Origin: Tritonibacter horizontis
GTDB taxonomy: Bacteria > Pseudomonadota > Alphaproteobacteria > Rhodobacterales > Rhodobacteraceae
NCBI RefSeq assembly: GCF_001518015.1
Contig: NZ_LPUY01000080.1
Coordinates: forward strand, 1-56,746
Direction: 5' to 3'
Length of the DNA: 56,746 nt
A program made the position numbers and the translations under genes. Positions 50,406 to 56,746 of the stretch are shown here, in pieces; within the stretch, counting starts at the first letter, position 1; every line of letters begins with the position of its first letter. The notes beneath the pieces were generated by a model. The model was not told the origin of the DNA. It did no database searches and worked only from the letters and a program-made list of their open reading frames with translations.

Positions 50406-51071
50406 TTGAAACGTTCGGCCGTGAATGAGATCCTGGACCAGAGCTGGTCCTTCATGAAGGGGCACGGGGTGCATCTGCCGCCCTTTGCCCATTGGACACC
50501 GGACCAGATGCGCGCGCCCGAGGCCGCCGAGGTGCGTGCGCGGGGCCTCGGGTGGGACATCACCGACTACGGTCAGGGGCGCTTTGACGAAATGGGTTTG
50601 TTCCTGTTCACCGCCCGCAATGGCAGCCACGAGGATCTGACCAGCGGTCGCGGCATGCTCTACGCCGAGAAAATCATGATCTCGCGCCGCGACCAGCTGT
50701 CGCCGATGCATCGCCACAACATCAAGGCCGAGGACATCATCAACCGTGGCGGTGGCACGCTGGTGATCGAGCTGTTTGCCCCGGATCCCGCCGGTGGCAT
50801 TGATCGAGAGGCGGAGGTGACGGTGCCGACCGACGGGCTTGCCCGCACCCTGCCGGCGGGGGGAAAGCTGCGGCTGGAACCCGGTGAAAGCGTAACCCTG
50901 ATGCCGGGGATCTGGCACGCCTTCTGGGCCGAGGGGGGCGATTGCCTGATCGGTGAGGTCTCGACGGTGAACGACGACCGGACGGACAATGTTTTTGAGA
51001 TGAAGATCGGCCGGTTCAGCCAGATCGAGGAAGACGTCGCGCCTGCGCATCTGTTGGTGTCGGACTACTGA
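50406..51071 (+). CDS. D-lyxose ketol-isomerase family protein (cupin)
   Basis: Cupin-fold isomerase of 221 residues. Metal ligands are visible as H102 and H104 (MHRHNIKAEDI), E109 and H171 (PGIWHAFW). The family converts D-lyxose to D-xylulose and also D-mannose to D-fructose. TTG 50406 is the start: AAGGAGA at 50392-50398 is at ideal spacing, and no ATG or GTG alternative keeps the conserved N-terminus. It follows frcK by 108 bases on the same strand and makes sense with a transporter for fructose/mannose-like sugars. Confidence 0.85.
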   Translation: MKRSAVNEILDQSWSFMKGHGVHLPPFAHWTPDQMRAPEAAEVRARGLGWDITDYGQGRFDEMGLFLFTARNGSHEDLTSGRGMLYAEKIMISRRDQLSPMHRHNIKAEDIINRGGGTLVIELFAPDPAGGIDREAEVTVPTDGLARTLPAGGKLRLEPGESVTLMPGIWHAFWAEGGDCLIGEVSTVNDDRTDNVFEMKIGRFSQIEEDVAPAHLLVSDY

Positions 51072-51094
51072 GCGGATCGCGCTCGGATGATCCA

Positions 51095-51121
51095 TGCAGG
51101 AGGGGCGCTGCCGCTCCTGCA
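51095..51121. terminator. Stem-loop after the isomerase gene
   Basis: TGCAGGAG (51095-51102) pairs with CTCCTGCA (51114-51121), with further pairing inside the 11-base loop. It lies 24 bases after the stop, between convergent genes. No clear T-tract follows on the plus strand, so termination is a weak inference. Confidence 0.5.
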
Positions 51122-51132
51122 GCCTGCGCAAT

Positions 51133-51197
51133 TTGCCCAGAACATTTACCCAGACAACTGACCCAGACAACTGACCCGGAAAATTGACCCGGACGAA
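51133..51197. repeat. Five tandem copies of a 13-bp repeat
   Basis: Units begin at 51133, 51146, 51159, 51172 and 51185, with the consensus T-K-A-CCC-R-GA-M-AA-Y (for example TGACCCAGACAAC). The middle unit is nearly identical to the second, and the outer ones differ at a few bases. The array ends four bases before the stop codon of the racemase-like gene and sits between convergent genes. Confidence 0.85.
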
Positions 51198-51201
51198 TAG
51201 T

Positions 51202-51870
51202 CTACCCTGAGACGGACACCGGCTGCGCGCGGGTCAGGGCGATGGCGCGGGCGGTGACCAGCGGCGGCGAGGTCAGGATCGGCAGATCAAAGCCCTGCAG
51301 CTGCGGCGCGGCACCCTGCATCGACGCCTGGGCCAGCAGCAGGCAGGCCGGTCGCCCGTTGGCGGCGATCTCCGCATCGATGGCGCGGGCAATTTCCGTC
51401 GCATAGCCCGCCATGTCGCCGGCCTCGAACTGGGGCCAGGCGTCGGCGCAAAACACCGGGCGCGGCGCAATGGGCGTGGCCTGTGCCTGCGCGACCTCCG
51501 TCAGCAGCGCCAGGGTCGGCGCGCGGGTGGATTGGAGGCAAAAGGCCACCAGAATGTCCGGGGCAAAGGTCAGCGCGGTCTCCATCAGGGGACGGTCGAT
51601 GCGCAGAACATGGGGCAGGTCACCAGCGCATTGATCCACCAGCGGGCCGAGGGTGGAACAGGTGCAGACAACGGCGCGATGCCCGGCAGCAAGGTCCCGC
51701 AACAGCGCGGTGGTCTCAGGTGCAACCGTTGCCAGCCCGTGGCGGCGCGCGCGCGCCAGGAGGTCGGGGCGGACCAGCTGTTGCACCGGGCCGCGATAGC
51801 CCGCCTCAGCCACAAGACGGTCGAAGGTCGCGCGGTGCAGCTCTGCGGTATGCAGGAAGGCAAGGCTCAT
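51202..51870 (-). CDS. Asp/Glu racemase superfamily protein
   Basis: Protein of 222 residues with the aspartate/glutamate/hydantoin racemase fold. The first cysteine motif VVCTCSTLGPLVD (about 67-79) is clear. At the place of the second catalytic cysteine the sequence reads LLLAQASMQGAA, so the usual two-cysteine mechanism is not complete. The N-terminus MSLAFLHTAELHRATFD and a helix-rich middle fit the family. It overlaps the upstream kinase-like gene by four bases (ATGA) and is translated with it. Confidence 0.75.
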   Translation of the reverse strand: MSLAFLHTAELHRATFDRLVAEAGYRGPVQQLVRPDLLARARRHGLATVAPETTALLRDLAAGHRAVVCTCSTLGPLVDQCAGDLPHVLRIDRPLMETALTFAPDILVAFCLQSTRAPTLALLTEVAQAQATPIAPRPVFCADAWPQFEAGDMAGYATEIARAIDAEIAANGRPACLLLAQASMQGAAPQLQGFDLPILTSPPLVTARAIALTRAQPVSVSG

Positions 51871-52538
51871 GTGGTGCCGGCGTCTTCCAGCAGATGCGGA
51901 TCGGTCGCAGGCCGGGACTGTGTTGCGGGATGTGTCGCGGACTGATTGGCGGACGGCCCCGCGGACGGACCAGCGGACTGACCAGCGGACTGGGCGACGG
52001 GGGAGGGGGCGGGCCGGACTGCGGGCGCCGAGGGGCCGGCGGTCTCGAGAAAGGCCCGGACGTCCCTCAGGGTGCGCAGGACATAGACCTGTTTCGATGG
52101 GGCGGCCGCTGCCAGCAGATCGGCCATGGCCCGGCGCGAGCGATGCCGACTGCGCCAGATGTAGCGGTAAAACCCGAGACTGAATTGCTCCGGGCAGCCA
52201 TCGGGCATATCGGGACGGCTGCGCCCCCAATAGACCAGCGAGCGCCGGATCACCCGCCAGAACCGCAACCCAAGCGGCACATCAAGCCAGATCACCGTAT
52301 CCGCGCGGCGCAGACGTTCGGGCCAGCTGGCGGAATGGCCGCCTTCGAAAATCCAGGTCGGTCGGGCGTGGACCTCTGCACAAAGCCGGGTTTTCTCCTG
52401 GCGTGCACGTTCGCGCCATCCGGGCATCCAGTGAATATGATCTATATGCACCACCGGCAATCCGGTGCGGGCGCCAAGTTTACGGGCCAGGGTCGATTTG
52501 CCCGAGCCCGGCTGGCCGAGGATCATGACACGCTGCAT
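51867..52538 (-). CDS. P-loop kinase-like protein (DNA topology modulation FlaR type) with low-complexity tail
   Basis: Protein of 223 residues. Walker A MILGQPGSGKSTLARKLG (about 5-22), then LPVVHIDHIHWMPGW and WIFEGGHSASWPERLRRADTVIWLDVP. This is the pattern of the adenylate kinase-like group often annotated as FlaR or AAA family ATPase. The C-terminus (about 165-223) is a Pro/Ala/Ser/Gln-rich tail with repeats of AQSAGQSAGPSAG form, coded by a degenerate DNA repeat at about 51935-52005. ATG 52538 has GGTGGAG upstream; a GTG at 52550 is an alternative. First gene of a two-gene leftward unit. Confidence 0.78.
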   Translation of the reverse strand: MQRVMILGQPGSGKSTLARKLGARTGLPVVHIDHIHWMPGWRERARQEKTRLCAEVHARPTWIFEGGHSASWPERLRRADTVIWLDVPLGLRFWRVIRRSLVYWGRSRPDMPDGCPEQFSLGFYRYIWRSRHRSRRAMADLLAAAAPSKQVYVLRTLRDVRAFLETAGPSAPAVRPAPSPVAQSAGQSAGPSAGPSANQSATHPATQSRPATDPHLLEDAGTT

Positions 52539-52761
52539 TGCGGGCTCCACCCGAAAGAGCTGAAGGGAAAGGACGTCGAGAAAAAAGCTAGCACCCCAGG
52601 CCGAGCGGGAGCAAGTGAATTTGCCGGACCCGATAGGTCAGCCTTTCTGACCCAATGTTTCGCGCGCGAAACAATAGGTCAGTAGATCTGATATAATATA
52701 TTGATTTTATTAATTATTACCTCCAATTGGCAAAGCCGCCGTACGCTGGGTTGGCAACGGC
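52539..52761. promoter_or_regulatory. AT-rich spacer with promoter features
   Basis: The 223-base spacer between two leftward genes holds the 36-base near-palindrome (52647-52682). An abrupt AT-rich stretch follows (about 52683-52735) with TATAAT-like sequence, unlike the rest of the window. It probably carries the promoter of the kinase-like/racemase-like pair. Confidence 0.5.
52647..52682. repeat. 36-base near-perfect palindrome
   Basis: The two 18-base arms match at 16 positions, and the central 16 bases (GTTTCGCG/CGCGAAAC, 52657-52672) are perfect. The outer part of the right arm, ATAGGTCAG (52674-52682), is also present as a direct copy at 52633-52641. The site therefore has three related half-elements. 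It may be an operator for a multimeric regulator. Confidence 0.85.
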
Positions 52762-53646
52762 TCATCCCGGGACCAGCGGTGGGAAGCTGTCTGTCAGCAA
52801 GGGTCTGGACGGGCGCCAGCCGGTGGCCGTTTGCAGGCGGGCAGCGCTGAGTTGCTGGTCCAGCATCGGCCCCAACGCCCAGTGCCCCGCGCGGGACAGA
52901 ACATCTTGGCGCGGGGGGCAGAACAGGCGCCCGTCGTGCCCCCGCGCCCGGGCCAGGGTGGCGGCGATCTGGCCCACCGGCACGCCGGTTTCGGCCACGG
53001 CGTTGAAGTCGCCACATAATTCGGGCTGCTCGACAAGCAGACGATAGGCGACGGCAAGGTCATCGCGGTGCACCAGCGGCCAGCGGGTCTCCGGGTTGCC
53101 CCAGATTTCGATCGGGCGGTCGGCGTCGATGTCGGCCAGCATGCGGTCAAAGACGCCCCCCGTCGTGTGATAGACCATGCCGGGATGGATCACGGCCACC
53201 GACAGGGCCGCGGCGTCGCGCAACAGGGCCGCGTGGTCCAGCATCCAGGCAAAGGCGGGCAGGGGGGCAAAGGGGGTGGTCTCGTCGGCAATCCGGTCAC
53301 CGGTGTCGCCATAGAGCCAGCAGCCCCCGGTATAGATCAGCCGCAGGGGCCGGGCCCGTCGCGCGGCGGCAGTGCGGATCGTGTCCACAACGATGCGGTC
53401 GGCCCGTGCCATATCGGCATCAAATGTGGCTGCGGCCTGGATGACGGCGTCCTGTGCCTCCAGGGCCTGCGCCCAGTCATCGGGTCGGCGCATGTCGCCG
53501 CGTTGGACACTGGCGCCAAGGTCGGACACAAAGCGGGCGGCCGTGTCAGAGCGGCACAGGCCGGTGACGTCGTGACCTGCAGCAAGCAGATCGCGCAGGA
53601 TGGCGCAGCCGATGGAGCCGGTGGCGCCAAGAAGAAAAATTCGCAT
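52762..53646 (-). CDS. NAD-dependent epimerase/dehydratase family protein (atypical SDR)
   Basis: Rossmann-fold protein of 294 residues. Nucleotide motif MRIFLLGATGSIGCAILRDL (GxxGxxG at 7-13), DAVIQAAATFDAD, and the LIYTGGCWLYGDTG region where the SDR serine/tyrosine usually lie. The classical YxxxK is not evident, so this is an atypical SDR, possibly a NAD(P)-dependent reductase or nucleotide-sugar-independent epimerase. Start ATG 53646; the longer frame upstream has no homology. It has no operon partner. Confidence 0.8.
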   Translation of the reverse strand: MRIFLLGATGSIGCAILRDLLAAGHDVTGLCRSDTAARFVSDLGASVQRGDMRRPDDWAQALEAQDAVIQAAATFDADMARADRIVVDTIRTAAARRARPLRLIYTGGCWLYGDTGDRIADETTPFAPLPAFAWMLDHAALLRDAAALSVAVIHPGMVYHTTGGVFDRMLADIDADRPIEIWGNPETRWPLVHRDDLAVAYRLLVEQPELCGDFNAVAETGVPVGQIAATLARARGHDGRLFCPPRQDVLSRAGHWALGPMLDQQLSAARLQTATGWRPSRPLLTDSFPPLVPG

Positions 53647-53761
53647 GGGTGGGGTCTCCGGTTGGCAAAAGGTCTGTCCCCCGTTGTCGCGGCTCAACCG
53701 GGGTTGAGGTCAAGACTTTGTTTCGGGGGGCCTCACCCGGCCTGCCGGATGCGGTTTGCGG

Positions 53762-53796
53762 CCAAAAACAAGGGGCACCCGGAGGCGCCCCTTGTT
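53762..53796 (-). terminator. Rho-independent terminator of the iorAB-like operon
   Basis: A 10-bp perfect inverted repeat (53767-53776 with 53787-53796) with a 10-base loop. Reading leftward the stem is followed by a T-rich run (complement of 53764-53768). It lies 22 bases beyond the stop of the leftward large-subunit gene. Confidence 0.85.
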
Positions 53797-53818
53797 GGAT
53801 CGTGCAGGTCCGGCGGGA

Positions 53819-56008
53819 TCAGGCGAAATAGACGCCGGCCTCGGCCATGGGAAGCTCTGCCACCAGATCCGCGCCGTCCGACAGCGCCGCGAGCGCATTG
53901 GCCAGCGCCGGGGCCGAGGGCGGGGTGCCGGGCTCGCCGATGCCGGTGGGGGCGATGGTGGAGGCGACGATATGGGTCTCGATCTCCTTGATGTCAGAGA
54001 TCCGCAGCGGTTCGTAGTCGGGGAAGTTCGACTGTTCCACGGCCCCACCGTCCAGGGTGATCTGGTCGCGCATGGCGTGACCGATGCCATAGCCGATGCC
54101 GCCTTCGACCTGGGCCTTGATCACATCCGGGTTGATGGCGATGCCGCAATCAACCGCGGCGGTGACTTTTTCGATGACGATGCCATCCTCCGGGGTGCCG
54201 GAAATCTCCACCACCTCGGCGACATAAGAGCCGAAGGATTTATGCACCGCGATGCCCTGGGTGTGGCCTGCGGGCGCACGGCCCCAGTTGGCCTTTTCGG
54301 CGGCAAGCTTCAGAACACCGGCCTTGCGGGCCTGATCCTCAGTGCCGTCGGCCAGATGGGCTAGGCGGAACGCGACCGGATCCTGCCCGGCGGCGCGGGC
54401 CACCAGATCCATCATGGTTTCCATCACATAGGCGGTATGGGTGTGACCCACCGACCGCCACCAGAGCACCGAGGTCGCCTTTTGCGTATCGGTCAGCCCC
54501 AGCGACATGCCGGGAATGCTGTAGGGGCTGTCGGCGATGCCCTCGACGGTGGAATGGTCGATGCCGTCATGCACCATCATCGGCTCGAACGGGGTGCCTT
54601 TGGCGATGGACTGTCCCGCGACCTGATGGTCCCAGCCGACGATCTTGCCGCTTTGGTCAAGACCCACGCGGACCTTGTGGCCGGTGGCGGGGCGGTAGTA
54701 GCCGCCGCGAATGTCGTCCTCGCGGGTCCAGACCAGTTTCACCGGCCGGGCGCGGTCGGTCATCACAAAGGCCAGCGCCGCCTCGACCTGGTAATCCGCA
54801 TCCGGGGTCGCGCGCCGCCCGAAGGAGCCCCCCGCCAGCATGGTGTTGATCCGGATCTTTTCTGCCGGAAGGCCAAAGATCTGCTGATAGGCCATATGCG
54901 GCCCCGTCGGCATCTGTGCCCCGTCGTGCAGCACGATGTCCCCCTCGGCCGTCTGTTCGATGGTGCAGTTCAGCGGTTCCATCGGCGCATGGGCCAGGAG
55001 CGGGAAGTAGAAGGTCTTCTCCAGCACCGTGTCGGCCCCATCCACCGTGGCCTTCACCGCGGCGCGGTCGGCTTTGTTGACGTTATAGGTCGGCTCGGTG
55101 TTGAGGGCGGTCATGATCTCGTCCCGGATCTCCTGGCTGGAGCGGGATTCGGCGGCTGACATGTCCCAGTCGACCTCCAGCGCCTCGCGGGCCTGGATCG
55201 CGGCCCAGGTGTTTTCCGCATAGACCGCAACGCCATGCCGGGTCGGCAGGGTCTGCGCCATGAGAAAGCCCTTGATCTCCTGCGCGGCGCTGTCGTCAAA
55301 GCTGGTGACCAGGCCGCCACGCTGGGGCGTGCGTTTGATCATCACCACCATCTGGTTGGGCAGCTGCACATCCATGGCGAACATCGCGGTGCCATTGACC
55401 TTGTCGGGGCTGTCCAGCCGGCGGGTGGCCGGATTGCCGATGATCTTCCACTGTGCGGGGTCGCGCAGGGGCGGGTTTTCCGGCACCGTGCGGCGGGCGG
55501 CTGCGGCGACGAACGCGCCCAGCGGGGCGCTCTGGCCGGCCCCGGTGACCTGGCCGTCAACAATGTCGAGGGTGCCGGCATCAACCGCCCAGGCCTCGGC
55601 CGCGGCCTCGACCAGCATCTGGCGGGCGGTGGCCCCTGCGGTGCGGTACTGCTGCCAGGAGTTGGCGATGGCGGTGGAGCCGCCGGTGCCCTGGAAGGGG
55701 CCAAAGAACAGGTTGTTGTAAAGCTGCGGATCGGAGGGCGCGAATTCAAAACCGATCTGCGCCATCGTGACCCCGACTTCTTCGGCGATGATGGTGCTGA
55801 GACCGGTGCTGGGGCCCTGGCCCATTTCAAAGTGTTTGATGATGGCAAAGACCTTGCCGGTCTCGTCGATCTTGACAAATGGGGTCAGCATGGCCTCGGC
55901 AGAGGGGCTGGCGGCGAGGGCGCCACGGGCGTTGACCCCGATGAACAGGACGGTGCCTGCGGCGGCGGCGGAGGTCAGGAACCCGCGGCGGGATGTGGTC
56001 AGGGACAT
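53819..56008 (-). CDS. Molybdenum hydroxylase large subunit (IorB type), Tat-exported
   Basis: Molybdopterin-binding catalytic subunit of 729 residues of the xanthine dehydrogenase/aldehyde oxidase family, isoquinoline 1-oxidoreductase beta branch. The N-terminus MSLTTSRRGFLTSAAAAGTV is a twin-arginine signal, so the folded enzyme is exported to the periplasm. The segments GQGPSTGLSTIIAEEVGV and AGGSFGRRATPDADYQVEAA belong to the cofactor-binding regions, and the C-terminal SPTGIGEPGTPPSAPALANAL-like stretch has the family GEPG(T). Its substrate (N-heterocycle or aldehyde) cannot be predicted. No electron-accepting cytochrome gene is in the window, but it may follow outside. Confidence 0.9.
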   Translation of the reverse strand: MSLTTSRRGFLTSAAAAGTVLFIGVNARGALAASPSAEAMLTPFVKIDETGKVFAIIKHFEMGQGPSTGLSTIIAEEVGVTMAQIGFEFAPSDPQLYNNLFFGPFQGTGGSTAIANSWQQYRTAGATARQMLVEAAAEAWAVDAGTLDIVDGQVTGAGQSAPLGAFVAAAARRTVPENPPLRDPAQWKIIGNPATRRLDSPDKVNGTAMFAMDVQLPNQMVVMIKRTPQRGGLVTSFDDSAAQEIKGFLMAQTLPTRHGVAVYAENTWAAIQAREALEVDWDMSAAESRSSQEIRDEIMTALNTEPTYNVNKADRAAVKATVDGADTVLEKTFYFPLLAHAPMEPLNCTIEQTAEGDIVLHDGAQMPTGPHMAYQQIFGLPAEKIRINTMLAGGSFGRRATPDADYQVEAALAFVMTDRARPVKLVWTREDDIRGGYYRPATGHKVRVGLDQSGKIVGWDHQVAGQSIAKGTPFEPMMVHDGIDHSTVEGIADSPYSIPGMSLGLTDTQKATSVLWWRSVGHTHTAYVMETMMDLVARAAGQDPVAFRLAHLADGTEDQARKAGVLKLAAEKANWGRAPAGHTQGIAVHKSFGSYVAEVVEISGTPEDGIVIEKVTAAVDCGIAINPDVIKAQVEGGIGYGIGHAMRDQITLDGGAVEQSNFPDYEPLRISDIKEIETHIVASTIAPTGIGEPGTPPSAPALANALAALSDGADLVAELPMAEAGVYFA

Positions 56009-56012
56009 GGCT

Positions 56013-56477
56013 TCAGGCCTCCATGATTTCGGATGCGCGCAAGACGGCGGCGCGGATGCGTTGATAGGTGGCGCAGCGGCAGGCGTTGCCCCACATGTAG
56101 CTGTCGACCTCGTCGGCTGTGGGCTTTGGCGTGTCGCGCAGCAGGCCGACGGCGGACATGATCTGGCCCGACTGGCAATAGCCGCATTGCACCACGTCCA
56201 GCTCCATCCAGGCCTGTTGGACAGCGGCGCCGATCTTGTCGTCCTGCATGGCCTCGATCGTGGTGATCTCGGCCCCTTCGATGTCGTCGATATAGGTCTG
56301 GCAGGAGCGCACGGGTTCGCGGTCCAGATGCACGGTGCAGGCCCCGCAGGAGGCGACGCCGCAGCCGAACTTGGTGCCCGTCATCTTGAGGTCATCGCGG
56401 ATCACCCAGAGGAGGGGCGTTCCCGGTTCGGCATCGACCGTCTTGGTCTCACCATTGATTTTCAGTGTATAGCGCAT
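56013..56477 (-). CDS. Molybdenum hydroxylase small subunit with two [2Fe-2S] clusters (IorA type)
   Basis: Protein of 154 residues that carries electrons from the molybdenum site. The ferredoxin-like cluster is ligated by cysteines in GCGVASCGACTVH and VRSC (about 38-62). The second, alpha-helical cluster is ligated in CGYCQSG and CRCATYQRI (about 98-140). It lies four bases before the large subunit and has no signal peptide. It is therefore presumably exported piggyback with the Tat-tagged partner, as in other periplasmic members. Confidence 0.92.
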   Translation of the reverse strand: MRYTLKINGETKTVDAEPGTPLLWVIRDDLKMTGTKFGCGVASCGACTVHLDREPVRSCQTYIDDIEGAEITTIEAMQDDKIGAAVQQAWMELDVVQCGYCQSGQIMSAVGLLRDTPKPTADEVDSYMWGNACRCATYQRIRAAVLRASEIMEA

Positions 56478-56746
56478 CGCTGACGTCTCCTGTTGAGTGG
56501 CGACCCCTCCGCTTTGGGGGCCCGTGCCTTGCAGGTCGGTGGGACGGTTGGTGGCGGGTCAGACGCGCGCGGCCGTCCTGTGACCTTTCAATAGGTAGGG
56601 AGGCTGGCGCCGGGATCAAAACCAATTGGTGCCAAACTTCATGCAGATGCCGCCAGCTGGTCGAGAGGGGGGCGCTTTTTACGGAACGGGGCTGGGGTTT
56701 CGCCTCAGGCTGCGCCTGACGCGACCGGCGCGGCGCGGGCTCGAAG
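56478..56746. other. 269-base end of window, no gene recognised
   Basis: No protein or RNA gene is apparent. The stretch should hold the promoter of the leftward molybdenum hydroxylase operon, but I cannot point to a good -35/-10 pair. Confidence 0.5.

Noticed and set aside
1-56746. CRISPR array, rRNA operon, origin of replication or toxin-antitoxin pair
   Set aside because: No spaced direct repeats of CRISPR type, no rRNA sequence, no DnaA-box cluster and no recognisable toxin or antitoxin gene were seen. The 13-bp array at 51133 has no spacers.

Overview
The window reads as the chromosome of a marine-type alphaproteobacterium of the order Rhodobacterales (Roseobacter group). The evidence is the high G+C content, the alphaproteobacterial initiator tRNA, three complete TRAP transporters in about 28 kb, a roseobacter-style haem-uptake locus with its own ExbB/two-ExbD/TonB set, and a Rhizobiales/Rhodobacterales-type frcR-frcBCAK sugar operon. 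Naming the organism more precisely is not possible from sequence alone.

Layout. (1) 1-3077: 3' end of tRNA-fMet with terminator, a broken IS3-family remnant, and an orphan CHASE-PAS hybrid histidine kinase. (2) 3147-12216: haem acquisition. hmuSTUV runs leftward. The TonB-dependent receptor, a small periplasmic protein, exbB, two exbD genes and tonB run rightward from a shared AT-rich control region. (3) 12350-16710: a DadA-like FAD oxidase followed by TRAP system 1. (4) 17184-19958: a large chemoreceptor with its own terminator. (5) 20173-28207: a pimF-B-C-D-E-A-like operon for beta-oxidation of a dicarboxylate or related acid. TRAP system 2 (28416-31530) and an IclR regulator follow. The beta-oxidation operon and the TRAP operon share an unusual operator-like sequence in their leaders. 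(6) 32476-34377: a DUF1868 2H-type protein and glucokinase.

(7) 34458-45139 is the most interesting part. It holds a Gfo/Idh/MocA protein, a GntR/UTRA regulator, an SsuD-family sulfonate monooxygenase, an aldo/keto reductase, a flavin reductase and TRAP system 3. A Dabb protein, an orphan ORF6N protein, a GntR/FCD regulator and a TauE/SafE sulfite exporter follow. With glucokinase next door, the set matches the logic of oxidative desulfonation of sulfoquinovose (sulfo-SMO): sugar sulfonate import, a possible NAD-dependent glycosidase (GH188/SqgA type), FMNH2- and O2-dependent C-S cleavage to a 6-aldehyde plus sulfite, reduction to glucose, phosphorylation, and sulfite export. Use of a TRAP importer in place of the ABC importer of the Agrobacterium smo cluster is a potential new variant.

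(8) 45287-51071: frcR, frcBCA, frcK and a D-lyxose/D-mannose-type isomerase, a sugar import and isomerisation unit. (9) 51202-53646: leftward genes for a racemase-like protein, a P-loop kinase-like protein and an NAD-dependent epimerase-like protein, with a 13-bp tandem repeat and a 36-bp near-palindrome between them. (10) 53819-56477: a two-subunit molybdenum hydroxylase (IorAB type). A recurring architectural feature is a GC-rich stem-loop directly 3' of each of the four solute-binding-protein genes.
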